A DNA stretch of 64,000 nucleotides, taken from Mucilaginibacter sp. KACC 22063. GTDB taxonomy: Bacteria; Bacteroidota; Bacteroidia; Sphingobacteriales; Sphingobacteriaceae. The stretch is taken from the NCBI RefSeq assembly GCF_028736115.1, contig NZ_CP117877.1:1922001-1986000 (forward strand), written 5' to 3'. How positions within the stretch are numbered: the stretch's first letter is position 1; every line of letters starts with the position of its first letter. The notes below the pieces were generated by a model, which was not told where the DNA came from, searched no databases, and worked only from the letters and a program-made list of their open reading frames with translations. A program made the translations under genes and the position numbers. Of this stretch, positions 1 to 11,576 are shown one piece after another.

Positions 1-156
1 TATGGTTAAAGATGCCGATGTATGTTGGATAAAAACCTGGCAAAGGCCTGTTTTAAGTTCTTTTATTTGTGGTAGCCCATCTGTTATTTCATCTGTAATG
101 AGATGAAAGCCTCTGCGGCGTTCTTTCAATGATTTGATTTGCTGATAAATTTTCAT
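1..156 (-). CDS. YjbQ family protein (UPF0047), 5' part only
   Basis: The first 52 residues are visible, starting at the ATG complementary to 154-156 and running off the left edge. The start MKIYQQIKSLKERRRGFH, followed by an acidic ITDEI stretch and then QVFIQHTSASLTI, is typical of the YjbQ/UPF0047 family of small cytoplasmic proteins of about 130-140 residues; the HTSASLTI block is the family's best-known signature. Some members show weak thiamine-phosphate-synthase activity, but the physiological role is unsettled. The rest of the gene lies outside the window, so completeness cannot be judged. It is divergent from the phytochrome gene. Confidence 0.8.
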   Translation of the reverse strand, partial: MKIYQQIKSLKERRRGFHLITDEITDGLPQIKELKTGLCQVFIQHTSASLTI

Positions 157-237
157 TTGGTTTCTAATGTAGTAATCAAAATAGAAATCGTATTATTTCA
201 AAATTGTGAAAAATTTAAGGTTGTAATTAATTAAGTA

Positions 238-265
238 TTGATTTTCGATTTTAGTTTTATCTTTG
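238..265 (+). promoter_or_regulatory. Putative Bacteroidota housekeeping promoter for the phytochrome gene
   Basis: A TATCTTTG box at 258-265 matches the Bacteroidota -7 consensus TAnnTTTG exactly. A TTG at 238-240 lies 17 bases upstream of it, a little shorter than the usual 19-base spacing. The predicted transcript would carry a leader of roughly 70 bases before the ATG at 341. This is based on motif match only. Confidence 0.45.
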
Positions 266-340
266 ATCGCGTAATTTTTCACTGATACTTAACTTATACG
301 ATACAATCAGTTATGTATTTATAAGAATATTTCCCTATTA

Positions 341-2569
341 ATGTTTATACCCAATCTCACTAACTGCGATAAAGAGCCAATACATATTCCTGGCAAAATA
401 CAATCGCATGGCTTTTTAATAGCGCTTGACCAAAAATATAAGGTTGCGTATAGCAGCGAAAATATTTCTGAATACATACCGTTGACTGCTGTAGAGATCC
501 TTGATAAACACGTTAGTGTTATAGAATCTTACCTTGAACGTGGCGGTGGCGATGAACCTTTTTTAGTGCAGCTCATAAAACTTGGTTATAGCGCCAAAGG
601 CTTTGAGCCAGTAAACCCTTATGTACTGAGTATTAAAGGAAAGATATTTAACCTGATCATTAATAAATCAGCAACATATTACTTGCTGGAGTTTGAGCCG
701 GAAATTTCTGACCTGCGTGCTGATCTTCAGCGTGAAGTTGGGCGTTCGCTTGCTGAGATGCTTACCGATAAAAGCCTTTCTCAATTACTGAATAAAACTG
801 CCGAGCAGGTTAAAGGTATTATAGGCTATGACCGTGTAATGATTTACAAATTTCATGAAGACGGCCATGGCGAGGTTGTAGCGGAAGCCAAAAATGAGGG
901 ATTAGACAGTTTGTACGGACTGCACTACCCGGCAACGGATATACCTAAACAAGCCCGGGAACTTTACAAAATTAACCTGATACGCCTTATTGCAGATGTT
1001 AATGCGGAACCATCAGCTATTGCTACCGTTGCAGATCATGATGCAAATCCACTTGACCTTACCCATTCGGTATTAAGGGCGGTATCGCCGATACACATTC
1101 AATATCTTAAAAATATGGATGTGGCATCAAGCTTTAGTATCTCGCTGATTAATCAGGGCGAACTATGGGGCTTGGTGGCTTGTCATAATTATTCGCCACG
1201 ATTTATTAATTACCGCGAACGCGAATCGGCAAAGCTGGTAGGGCAGGTGCTATCTTCTGCATTAAGTTTCCGCCAGAATGAAGAAGATCAGCAAGTATCT
1301 AATAAGCTTAAAGCTGCTATTGATGCAATAACGCGTAATTTGCTGAGAAGTAATGATATAAATGAAGCATTGTGTTGTAGTGAAGTCACTATTCAGGATG
1401 CCGTAGACTCTGAAGGAGCAGCACTGCTTTTTGATAACCATGTTACGTTAGCAGGCAATACCCCGGACGAAACTTTTATAAAAGAGCTTGCAGTTTGGCT
1501 TGAACAAAATATGGAAGGTGATATCTATCAAACCAATCAATTGCCAAATGTATTTCCGGCTGCGGCTGAAATAAAAGATACCGCAAGCGGTATTTTGGTG
1601 TGCCGTATATCCCGCGAACTAAACGAATACATGATTTGGTTTAAGCCTGAAGTAGTGGCAACTATTAATTGGGCTGGTAAACCAGGAAAGCCTACTGTTT
1701 TCGATGAAAACGGGATGGCGCATATATCGCCAAGAACATCTTTTGAACTTTGGTCCCAGCAGGTAAATAATATTTCAACGCCCTGGACACCACAAGATTT
1801 AAGATCAGCAGTTCAACTTAGAGATGAGGTGAATTATGCCATAAGCCGTAGAGCAAATGAGCTGCGTAAACTTAACGAAAAACTACGCGAAGCTTATGAT
1901 GAGTTGGATGCATTTAGCTACACCATTTCTCACGATCTTAAAAATCCCCTTACTACTATAAAAAGTTATTCGCAACTGCTGAATACCAAGTTTGAGCTTG
2001 AGCCAAAAGCGAAATACATGGTTGAGCGCATTTTGAGCGGTGCGCAGAAAATGCAGGAGATGATTCAGGAAGTGCTCAATTACTCAAAAGTAGGCCAGGC
2101 AAAGATAGAGTCGAGGCCAATAGAAATGAGCAAGATGCTGATTGATTTAAAACACGATCTGTTGATTGCCAGCGAAAATGAAAACCTGACTATTAATATC
2201 GGCGAAACGCCACCTATACAAGGTGATGAGATCATGGTGTTCCAGGTGTTCTCTAATTTAATGAGCAATGCGGTAAAATACTCTAAAAAGAGTGATAACC
2301 CTGTGGTGAACATTAAAGGTGAACATACATCAACCCATGTAGAATACGCGATTTCGGATAACGGAATCGGTATTAAACCTCACGAAGTACATAAGATATT
2401 TGACCTGTTTAACCGTTCAGACGAAGTTAAGGACTATGAAGGATCAGGAGTGGGACTTGCCATTGTTAAAAAGATAATGGAAAAGCATCAGGGCAGGATA
2501 TGGCTGGAAAGTAATTACGGCGTGGGCTCTACATTTTTTGTGAGTTTCCAACGCTTTGATACAGTCTAA
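341..2569 (+). CDS. Bacteriophytochrome sensor histidine kinase
   Basis: This 742-residue protein has the canonical phytochrome layout PAS-GAF-PHY-HisKA-HATPase. Cys9, in LTNCDKEPIHIPG, sits where bacteriophytochromes attach biliverdin. The GAF domain carries the DIP motif (200-202), His252 and His282 in the WGLVACH block. The PHY tongue shows WFKPE followed by the PRTSFELW motif around 463-470. The kinase half has the H-box with His531 in SHDLKNP, an N-box, and DNGIGI and GSGVGLAI boxes. No transmembrane segment is seen, so it is a soluble red/far-red light sensor that autophosphorylates. No receiver domain, response regulator or heme oxygenase gene lies beside it, so the phosphorylation partner and chromophore supply are elsewhere. 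Confidence 0.95.
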   Translation: MFIPNLTNCDKEPIHIPGKIQSHGFLIALDQKYKVAYSSENISEYIPLTAVEILDKHVSVIESYLERGGGDEPFLVQLIKLGYSAKGFEPVNPYVLSIKGKIFNLIINKSATYYLLEFEPEISDLRADLQREVGRSLAEMLTDKSLSQLLNKTAEQVKGIIGYDRVMIYKFHEDGHGEVVAEAKNEGLDSLYGLHYPATDIPKQARELYKINLIRLIADVNAEPSAIATVADHDANPLDLTHSVLRAVSPIHIQYLKNMDVASSFSISLINQGELWGLVACHNYSPRFINYRERESAKLVGQVLSSALSFRQNEEDQQVSNKLKAAIDAITRNLLRSNDINEALCCSEVTIQDAVDSEGAALLFDNHVTLAGNTPDETFIKELAVWLEQNMEGDIYQTNQLPNVFPAAAEIKDTASGILVCRISRELNEYMIWFKPEVVATINWAGKPGKPTVFDENGMAHISPRTSFELWSQQVNNISTPWTPQDLRSAVQLRDEVNYAISRRANELRKLNEKLREAYDELDAFSYTISHDLKNPLTTIKSYSQLLNTKFELEPKAKYMVERILSGAQKMQEMIQEVLNYSKVGQAKIESRPIEMSKMLIDLKHDLLIASENENLTINIGETPPIQGDEIMVFQVFSNLMSNAVKYSKKSDNPVVNIKGEHTSTHVEYAISDNGIGIKPHEVHKIFDLFNRSDEVKDYEGSGVGLAIVKKIMEKHQGRIWLESNYGVGSTFFVSFQRFDTV

Positions 2570-2590
2570 GTGATTTAATAAATCACTTAG
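2566..2590. terminator. Bidirectional terminator overlapping two stop codons
   Basis: A perfect inverted repeat with 12-base arms (2566-2577 and 2579-2590) and a single central A lies between two convergent genes. It contains the phytochrome stop codon and the last codons of the minus-strand gene. It is AT-rich with a very tight centre, so terminator function is inferred from position and symmetry. Confidence 0.5.
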
Positions 2591-3254
2591 CGCCAAGTTT
2601 AATAATATCCTTCCCGTCGACCACATTTTTGTTGAATCCATGCAGGGTAACATTGATCATCGCCAATGTAAATTCGTGCATGGTGCAAAAGCCCTTAGGG
2701 TAAATTTTCCGGCCAATAGGAAATATCCAGTTGATATACCTGTAAAATTTATGCGCCTTGCTTTGGCCTCTGGTTGGCTTGATAAAGCCTGGCCTAAAGT
2801 TGAATTGCTGTTTAAAAGGAAGCATGCTCAGGTGGTTTTCTGTTTTACCCTTTACCCTTGCCCAGCGCACTCGGCCTTTCTCGCTGCTGTCAGTACCTGC
2901 ACCTGAAACATAAGTAAAAGTCATGCCCGGGTTTAAAGTACTTAATGTTTCAGCAATGTGCATGGTTAGGGTATATGTTGTTTTGTAATAGTCCTCCGCA
3001 TTTATGCCCACCGATGAAATACCGAGGCAAAAGTAGCAGGCATTATATCCCTTTAACTGATCAACAATAGGCGATATGTTGAAAAAATCAGTATGGATGA
3101 TCTCTTTTAATTTGGGGTGGGCAATACCCAAAGGCTTGCGATTGATAATTAGCACGGCCTCAACCATAGAGTGATTAAGACACTCCAACAAGACGCCTTC
3201 GCCAACCATTCCGGTTGATCCTGTTATAATTACCCTGATCTTTTGCTGTTCCAT
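2583..3254 (-). CDS. NAD(P)-binding Rossmann-fold protein (HTATIP2/TIP30-like epimerase family)
   Basis: The protein has 223 residues and opens with RVIITGSTGMVGEGVLLECL, a GxxGxxG dinucleotide-binding motif of the atypical short-chain dehydrogenase type found in the NAD-dependent epimerase/dehydratase family. The middle part (ACYFCLGISSVG and TYVSGAGTDSSEKGR) resembles the small HTATIP2/TIP30-like bacterial oxidoreductases, which carry YVSGAG in place of a classical YxxxK block. No signal peptide is visible, so it is expected to be cytoplasmic. Substrate is unknown. It converges on the phytochrome gene and shares the palindromic terminator with it, which implies no functional link. Confidence 0.8.
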   Translation of the reverse strand: MEQQKIRVIITGSTGMVGEGVLLECLNHSMVEAVLIINRKPLGIAHPKLKEIIHTDFFNISPIVDQLKGYNACYFCLGISSVGINAEDYYKTTYTLTMHIAETLSTLNPGMTFTYVSGAGTDSSEKGRVRWARVKGKTENHLSMLPFKQQFNFRPGFIKPTRGQSKAHKFYRYINWIFPIGRKIYPKGFCTMHEFTLAMINVTLHGFNKNVVDGKDIIKLGAK

Positions 3255-3390
3255 ACTTTTACAGACGATGATGAGCTAAAAAAATTTTACTTACATTATA
3301 AAAAGTAAGTTGTCTTTTATGTTTTAGTTTCCGTATTAATATATTTCTGTAGCTGCGTCAAATCATGAGCAGGTACACAAAGAAGCTTAT

Positions 3391-3427
3391 AGAAACAAAA
3401 AGCCAAACCTTGTATAAGGTTTGGCTT
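3391..3427 (-). terminator. Rho-independent terminator after the GH2 beta-galactosidase gene
   Basis: The arms 3400-3411 and 3416-3427 are perfectly complementary over 12 bases around a GTAT loop. The A-rich stretch at 3391-3399 gives a U-rich tail on the minus strand. It lies about 75 bases past the stop of the minus-strand beta-galactosidase gene. Confidence 0.8.
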
Positions 3428-3501
3428 TAATTCACTTTAAGATATAATATTCAGTTAGGAGATCTATTCACTGTATGGCGATAAATTCTCGCTATAATAG
3501 T

Positions 3502-6786
<3,285 letters not shown>

Positions 6787-6822
6787 TCATTGGCTAAAGT
6801 AATTAAAAAGGTATTTTCCTGT

Positions 6823-8151
6823 TTATCTTAATTCCTTTGTTTGTGCATATTTCTGTATCACCCAGTTACCTACGTTATTTCCTTTCTCTAAACCTTTACT
6901 TATCGCATCGGTAAAATGTATGCCACCGTAAAAGCGCGAAACTGCCGCTTCTTGCGCAGCCTGGGCAAATGAAGAAAAATGACGGGACGGAACACCATAA
7001 GGCGCCTCTACATTGTCAAGATAATGGAAATTGTTTCCCAGGAAATAACTCAGGATAACTGCTGATGTTGCTGACACAACAGAATGGCCGCTTAAATACT
7101 CAGGAAATGGCGGAGTTTGTAATAATGGCTTCCAGTTTACATCAATGTACTTGCGTATGGCTGTTTCAGGGCGAATGCGATTGGTTTTATATTTATAATC
7201 CCAACAGCAAATAAAGCCGTCCATTAAACCGATAGATAACACGGTATGTACCTGTAATGCTTTTGCAAAGCCTGTTTTTTGCTGAACGCAAGCCAGTGAT
7301 GCAATACCAAGCCAATGTGCCCCCGGCGAAATCTTTTTTAAACCGATCAGCATGTGGCCTGTAGCTTGTACCGCAAAAGGATTACAATCCCAGAAATTAG
7401 CGATGTTCTTTTCTTCCTGTGTTAAATCGTTAGCCCCCTTTTTATAGTTTTCCAGCATTAAGCCATAGAACACACTGTTTTTTTTGGATGAGAACGGGAT
7501 AGGATATTCTCCAAAAAACTGGCTTACAGAATCTAAGGTAAATGGCCGTATGGTATTAAAATAAGGTTCTACCGGGGCCATGTAAGATGGGGGAGTAGGG
7601 TCCCATTCGCCATCTTTTTCTGTTGGGGTATAACGTGGGAAGTTGCTCGTTTTATTATATCTGTCGCTTTTGGCATAAGCCAGAACCGCTTTGCTGATAT
7701 AAGCCGCGTATTGTGCCGAATTAGTAATTGTTTCATCAGAAAAACCAATGCTTTTACAAGAGTCTATCAATCTTTGCTCTGATTTTTTTAAAAGGTAGCC
7801 TGATGGTTGCAGCGTTTCCGCAGTTTTGTACATAGCTAATATCGCACTCAGATCAGTGCTGTAACCCCTGATATCCGAGGGCTTTGCTATTTTGGGATAG
7901 CCATTCAAAATGCCGTACATCGGTTTTAAGCTTTTGCCATTTTGCGAAACTATTTCATACCCGGACAGGCAGGAATAAGCATAAAACCTTGTTGCCAAAG
8001 GCGGATTGGTTACATCATGTACCATCAGGGCTGTCATTTGATTGATAAACCTGGCTACCTCACGTTCTGTTAATGGTTTATGGTTATTACTACGGCATCC
8101 CATCGAAACGATAAGAAGCCCGCATATTACCAGTTTAATGCTTTTTTTCAT
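6823..8151 (-). CDS. Vanadium-dependent haloperoxidase / PAP2-like lipoprotein
   Basis: This 442-residue protein has a lipoprotein signal ending at Cys19 (IVSMGC) and a C-terminal vanadate/phosphate-binding core. K320-x6-R327-P328 gives the KxxxxxxRP motif, 353-356 reads LSGH in place of the usual PSGH, and S405-R406 to His412 gives SRxxxxxH, followed by Asp415. These residues are shared by vanadium haloperoxidases and PAP2 acid phosphatases; the long N-terminal helical part favours the haloperoxidase-like branch. It is expected to be periplasmic or surface-anchored. Its ATG overlaps the stop of the upstream FG-GAP gene as ATGA, implying translational coupling. Whether it oxidises halide or removes phosphate cannot be told from sequence. 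Confidence 0.85.
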   Translation of the reverse strand: MKKSIKLVICGLLIVSMGCRSNNHKPLTEREVARFINQMTALMVHDVTNPPLATRFYAYSCLSGYEIVSQNGKSLKPMYGILNGYPKIAKPSDIRGYSTDLSAILAMYKTAETLQPSGYLLKKSEQRLIDSCKSIGFSDETITNSAQYAAYISKAVLAYAKSDRYNKTSNFPRYTPTEKDGEWDPTPPSYMAPVEPYFNTIRPFTLDSVSQFFGEYPIPFSSKKNSVFYGLMLENYKKGANDLTQEEKNIANFWDCNPFAVQATGHMLIGLKKISPGAHWLGIASLACVQQKTGFAKALQVHTVLSIGLMDGFICCWDYKYKTNRIRPETAIRKYIDVNWKPLLQTPPFPEYLSGHSVVSATSAVILSYFLGNNFHYLDNVEAPYGVPSRHFSSFAQAAQEAAVSRFYGGIHFTDAISKGLEKGNNVGNWVIQKYAQTKELR

Positions 8152-11100
8152 TCCCTGCTTTGTTTATAGGCGACGATGCCTGTACCATTTATACCAAAAA
8201 GATAGTCGTTATTGATCTTTACCACACTACGTACATCACCCTTTATGTTAAAGCCAGAATGTACCTGATCAATGTAAGTGAAGTGCCCCGCTTTATCACC
8301 TTTTAGCAGTATGCCGTAGTTAGCATCGTAGCGTCCGAAGTGTATCCGCTCATGTGATACATTGCCGCACAAGATCACACTGATATTGCCGTCATTATTA
8401 AGATCAACACAGCTGATGGTGTAAACGGGCGAATACTGCGCCTGCGGAGGTAAGGCGATCTTAGACAAGCGACCCGTTTTATTACTGATGAAACAACTTG
8501 TTTCCAGGCAGTTTGCCGTTAAATGCCCCGCACTTTTAAGTTCCTCGTCCGAAAAAATATCATGAATGGTGGCATCAGCATAACTTTTATAATCAGGAAA
8601 GCGCGGACGCATTTTACTCATCTGGTCAAGCAACTCGTCGCGCGTAACACAGGGATAACTTTTATGCTGGATATAAAAGCACAAAATGGGGTCAACAGAG
8701 CCGTTATCATCAAAGTCTTTATAATACATTTCGGCTGGTTCTTTGTCTGAAGCCTTGCATTGTGAATTGGTACCAAGGTTTCCAGCTAAAATATCCGGTT
8801 TACCATCGTGGTTAAAGTCAGCTACGGTAAGTGCATTCCACCAACCCCTGTAGGCTTTATCAAAATAATTACTTGTTGCATCAACCAACCGGGTGCCGGT
8901 ATTCGTGAAAACGGTAATAGGCATCCATTCGCCAACTACTATAAGGTCTGGCTTGCCGTCGCCGTTCATATCAGTCCATGCTGCGTCTGTTACCATGCCT
9001 ATGTGGCTTAGCTTTGCATTAAATTTGGCTGTTTCGTCAATAAAAGTTCCTTTGCCATCATTAATCAATAAATAACTTTGGGGCGTTTCCGGGTACCTGC
9101 CGGGTATTACGCGTCCTCCTACAAAAATATCAGGATGCCCGTCTCCGTTCACATCAGCTATTTTAACACAGCCTTTGCTTCCTGATACGTGCGGCAAACG
9201 GTTATTGGCCAGCTTAAAATTCCCCTTGCCATCGTTCATGTACAGGCGGTCTGCCAGTCGTGCATCATCCGGAAAAAAGTCTCCGTATCCGCCGCTGGCT
9301 ACATACAGGTCAATTTTGCCATCGCCATCAGCATCAAAGAAAGCAGCCGAAGCATCAGTAATTCCTTTACCTGAGTTAAACCCGGGTTGAGGTTGCAACG
9401 CAAACTGATGATTGGCTTTCTGGATATAAATGGCACCTGTTGTACCATTGTCCGCTCCAACGTAAATATCTTCCAGGCCGTCGCCGTTAATATCAGCCTT
9501 AGCCATACACGGGCCTGAGAATGATAGCGGGTTTACAAGCAGCGGCTGTCGTTTATAATCGTTAATAGCTGCACTGTTATATTTAATTTTAACCGGCGGT
9601 TCTGTTTGTTTGAATATAGGCTTAACTGCATTTGCAGGAGCAGCAGCAGTTTGAGCATTTTTTTCATCAAGAATAATGCGCTGATTGGCCTTTACATTTT
9701 TAAGTACCTGTACTTTACCGCGCTGCCATACAATCTTTACCGAGTCTGCTGTGCTTTCTTTTCCTAACCCGAAATGTAAATACGGCGATACGCTTGACTG
9801 ATACCCGCGTGTAGGCATTTGCTCCAGGTATTGATGTTTTTGTCCGCAGTATACATATACTTTAGCGCCAATACCCTGTGTGTTTTTATCAGCACCTTTT
9901 AATTCAATGGTTAAATAATGGTTTTTACCAAGAACCGATGCTTGGTTTTGGTAAATGAAAGCAGGTTTGTTGATATTGTTAACCACCATGTCCATGTACC
10001 CGTCATTGTCCAGATCTGCAAATGCCGCTCCGTTACTGTTTGACGGCTGGGTAATACCCCATGAGTCGCTCACATTACTGAAGCTGTTGCCAGCATTGTT
10101 TTTGAAGAAATAGCTTTTAACGTTTGAAAACGGGATCTGCTTTACCAGGTTCAGCAAGTCTTCACGTACCACTTTGCGGTTCATCAGCTGGTCGCCTGCA
10201 AATTTAAGGAAGTCCATATTGGTGTAATCACGGGTATAGCCATTGGTTATAAAAATGTCTTTCCATCCATCATTGTCATAATCGGCAAACAGGGGCGCCC
10301 AACTCCAGTCGGTGTTTGAAATTCCCATTTGCTGGCCTACTTCGCTAAAGGTTGAATTACCATTATTAAGCTGTAGCATATTGCGCATATACTGGTAATG
10401 GAAGCCCGATTTTACATTCAGGTCAAAAGCCTCGTAATTGTCGGCACCAAATAACAGTTTTTGTCTGCGATTATCTTCGGGCAGCATGTCCAGTGTATAT
10501 ATATCAGGCAATAGGTCATTGTTGATATCAGCAATGTCATTACCCATAGAGTAAAAGGAGGTATGCCCGATTTGCTGTTTCAACTGATCGGTAAACCTGC
10601 CATTGCCCATATTGATATAAAGGCGGTCTGGTACATTGTAATCGTTTGAAATATAAATGTCAGGCAAACCGTCGTTGTTAATGTCCGATATGCCTGCTGC
10701 AAGGCCGTAGGAGAGGGTGGTGTTAACAATGCCAGATTTATTTGTCACATCTGTAAAATGCCCGTCATCATTTCTTAACAGCCTGATACCGGCTTCATTG
10801 TCGTTTTTTGCCATCAGGCTGGCAACTGTAGAAACATCTGAAACATTTAAACGTTCGGGGTTGTGATTGACTAACAGCAAATCAAGGTCGCCATCTTTGT
10901 CGTAATCAAAAAAGTAGGCTTGTGTAGCGTACGATGGAAAACTAAGTCCATAATCGGCCGCCATTTCTTTAAAGTGCGGCACTTTCTGAGCATCATTGCC
11001 TTGGTTGATAAATAGCTGAGGAATGCGTTTTTCAGGTCTTACATGTCCCGAATAGCTAAGGAAAATATCCAGTTTACCATCGCCGTTGATATCTACCAGT

Positions 11101-11483
11101 GTTACCCCTGTTTTCCATGGGCCGGGCCTCCCGGCCACATCCGCTGTACCGGTTACATCAGTAAAGTGCATACTTCCTTTATTCAGATAAAGTTTATTAT
11201 CGGCCATATTAGCCGAAAAATAAATATCCTCTAAGCCATCGCCGTTTAAATCGCCTACAGCCACCCCGCCGCCGTTATAAAAATATTGGTACAGCAACAC
11301 ATTGGTATTGATGCCCTCGGTTAGTGTATCTGAAAAGTTAATGCCGGTTTGTTCGGGTTGAAGTTGCTTGAATAATGTTTTTTCAACAGGCCGGTCTGTT
11401 AGGGAACTTTTGCATCCGTAACAATATATAAGCGCTACGGCTACCGCAATCAACCGGATGGGAAATTTGAATGATAGGTTCAT
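8148..11483 (-). CDS. FG-GAP/VCBS-repeat lipoprotein with ASPIC/UnbV domain (CRTAC1-like)
   Basis: This is a 1111-residue surface or periplasmic lipoprotein; the signal peptide ends in a Cys-rich YCYGC with Cys24 as likely lipidation site. Two blocks of FG-GAP repeats (about 70-510 and 655-910) carry repeated calcium-binding loops of the type DINGDGLEDIY and DLNNDGNIS, predicting a large beta-propeller. Between them lies an ASPIC/UnbV domain (about 530-605, with GIGAKVYVY and LHFGLGKE). The family resembles animal CRTAC1 and is common next to SusC/SusD genes in Bacteroidota. Function is not established; glycan or protein binding is inferred from the propeller. It is coupled to the haloperoxidase-like gene by a 4-base overlap and separated from SusD by a terminator-like hairpin. 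Confidence 0.9.
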   Translation of the reverse strand: MNLSFKFPIRLIAVAVALIYCYGCKSSLTDRPVEKTLFKQLQPEQTGINFSDTLTEGINTNVLLYQYFYNGGGVAVGDLNGDGLEDIYFSANMADNKLYLNKGSMHFTDVTGTADVAGRPGPWKTGVTLVDINGDGKLDIFLSYSGHVRPEKRIPQLFINQGNDAQKVPHFKEMAADYGLSFPSYATQAYFFDYDKDGDLDLLLVNHNPERLNVSDVSTVASLMAKNDNEAGIRLLRNDDGHFTDVTNKSGIVNTTLSYGLAAGISDINNDGLPDIYISNDYNVPDRLYINMGNGRFTDQLKQQIGHTSFYSMGNDIADINNDLLPDIYTLDMLPEDNRRQKLLFGADNYEAFDLNVKSGFHYQYMRNMLQLNNGNSTFSEVGQQMGISNTDWSWAPLFADYDNDGWKDIFITNGYTRDYTNMDFLKFAGDQLMNRKVVREDLLNLVKQIPFSNVKSYFFKNNAGNSFSNVSDSWGITQPSNSNGAAFADLDNDGYMDMVVNNINKPAFIYQNQASVLGKNHYLTIELKGADKNTQGIGAKVYVYCGQKHQYLEQMPTRGYQSSVSPYLHFGLGKESTADSVKIVWQRGKVQVLKNVKANQRIILDEKNAQTAAAPANAVKPIFKQTEPPVKIKYNSAAINDYKRQPLLVNPLSFSGPCMAKADINGDGLEDIYVGADNGTTGAIYIQKANHQFALQPQPGFNSGKGITDASAAFFDADGDGKIDLYVASGGYGDFFPDDARLADRLYMNDGKGNFKLANNRLPHVSGSKGCVKIADVNGDGHPDIFVGGRVIPGRYPETPQSYLLINDGKGTFIDETAKFNAKLSHIGMVTDAAWTDMNGDGKPDLIVVGEWMPITVFTNTGTRLVDATSNYFDKAYRGWWNALTVADFNHDGKPDILAGNLGTNSQCKASDKEPAEMYYKDFDDNGSVDPILCFYIQHKSYPCVTRDELLDQMSKMRPRFPDYKSYADATIHDIFSDEELKSAGHLTANCLETSCFISNKTGRLSKIALPPQAQYSPVYTISCVDLNNDGNISVILCGNVSHERIHFGRYDANYGILLKGDKAGHFTYIDQVHSGFNIKGDVRSVVKINNDYLFGINGTGIVAYKQSRE

Positions 11484-11523
11484 AAAAATACAGCGGTCAA
11501 AAAAAATAATTTAGCCATAATTA

Positions 11524-11560
11524 AACAAAAAGCACGACCCCGGCAAGGCCAGGACCGTGC
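11524..11560 (-). terminator. Terminator between susD-type gene and the FG-GAP gene
   Basis: A GC-rich hairpin has arms 11532-11544 and 11548-11560 with a 3-base loop; the 13-base stem holds one mismatch and two G-U pairs. An A-rich stretch at 11524-11531 gives a U-rich tail on the minus strand. It follows the SusD-like stop codon directly, so the SusC/D message probably ends or is attenuated here. Confidence 0.7.
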
Positions 11561-11576
11561 AATTGGTTAAACCCGA

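Noticed and set aside
8148..11483. Repetitive DGDG/DxNxDG coding as a tandem DNA repeat or CRISPR-like array
   Set aside because: The repeats exist at protein level as FG-GAP calcium loops; DNA copies are diverged and irregularly spaced.
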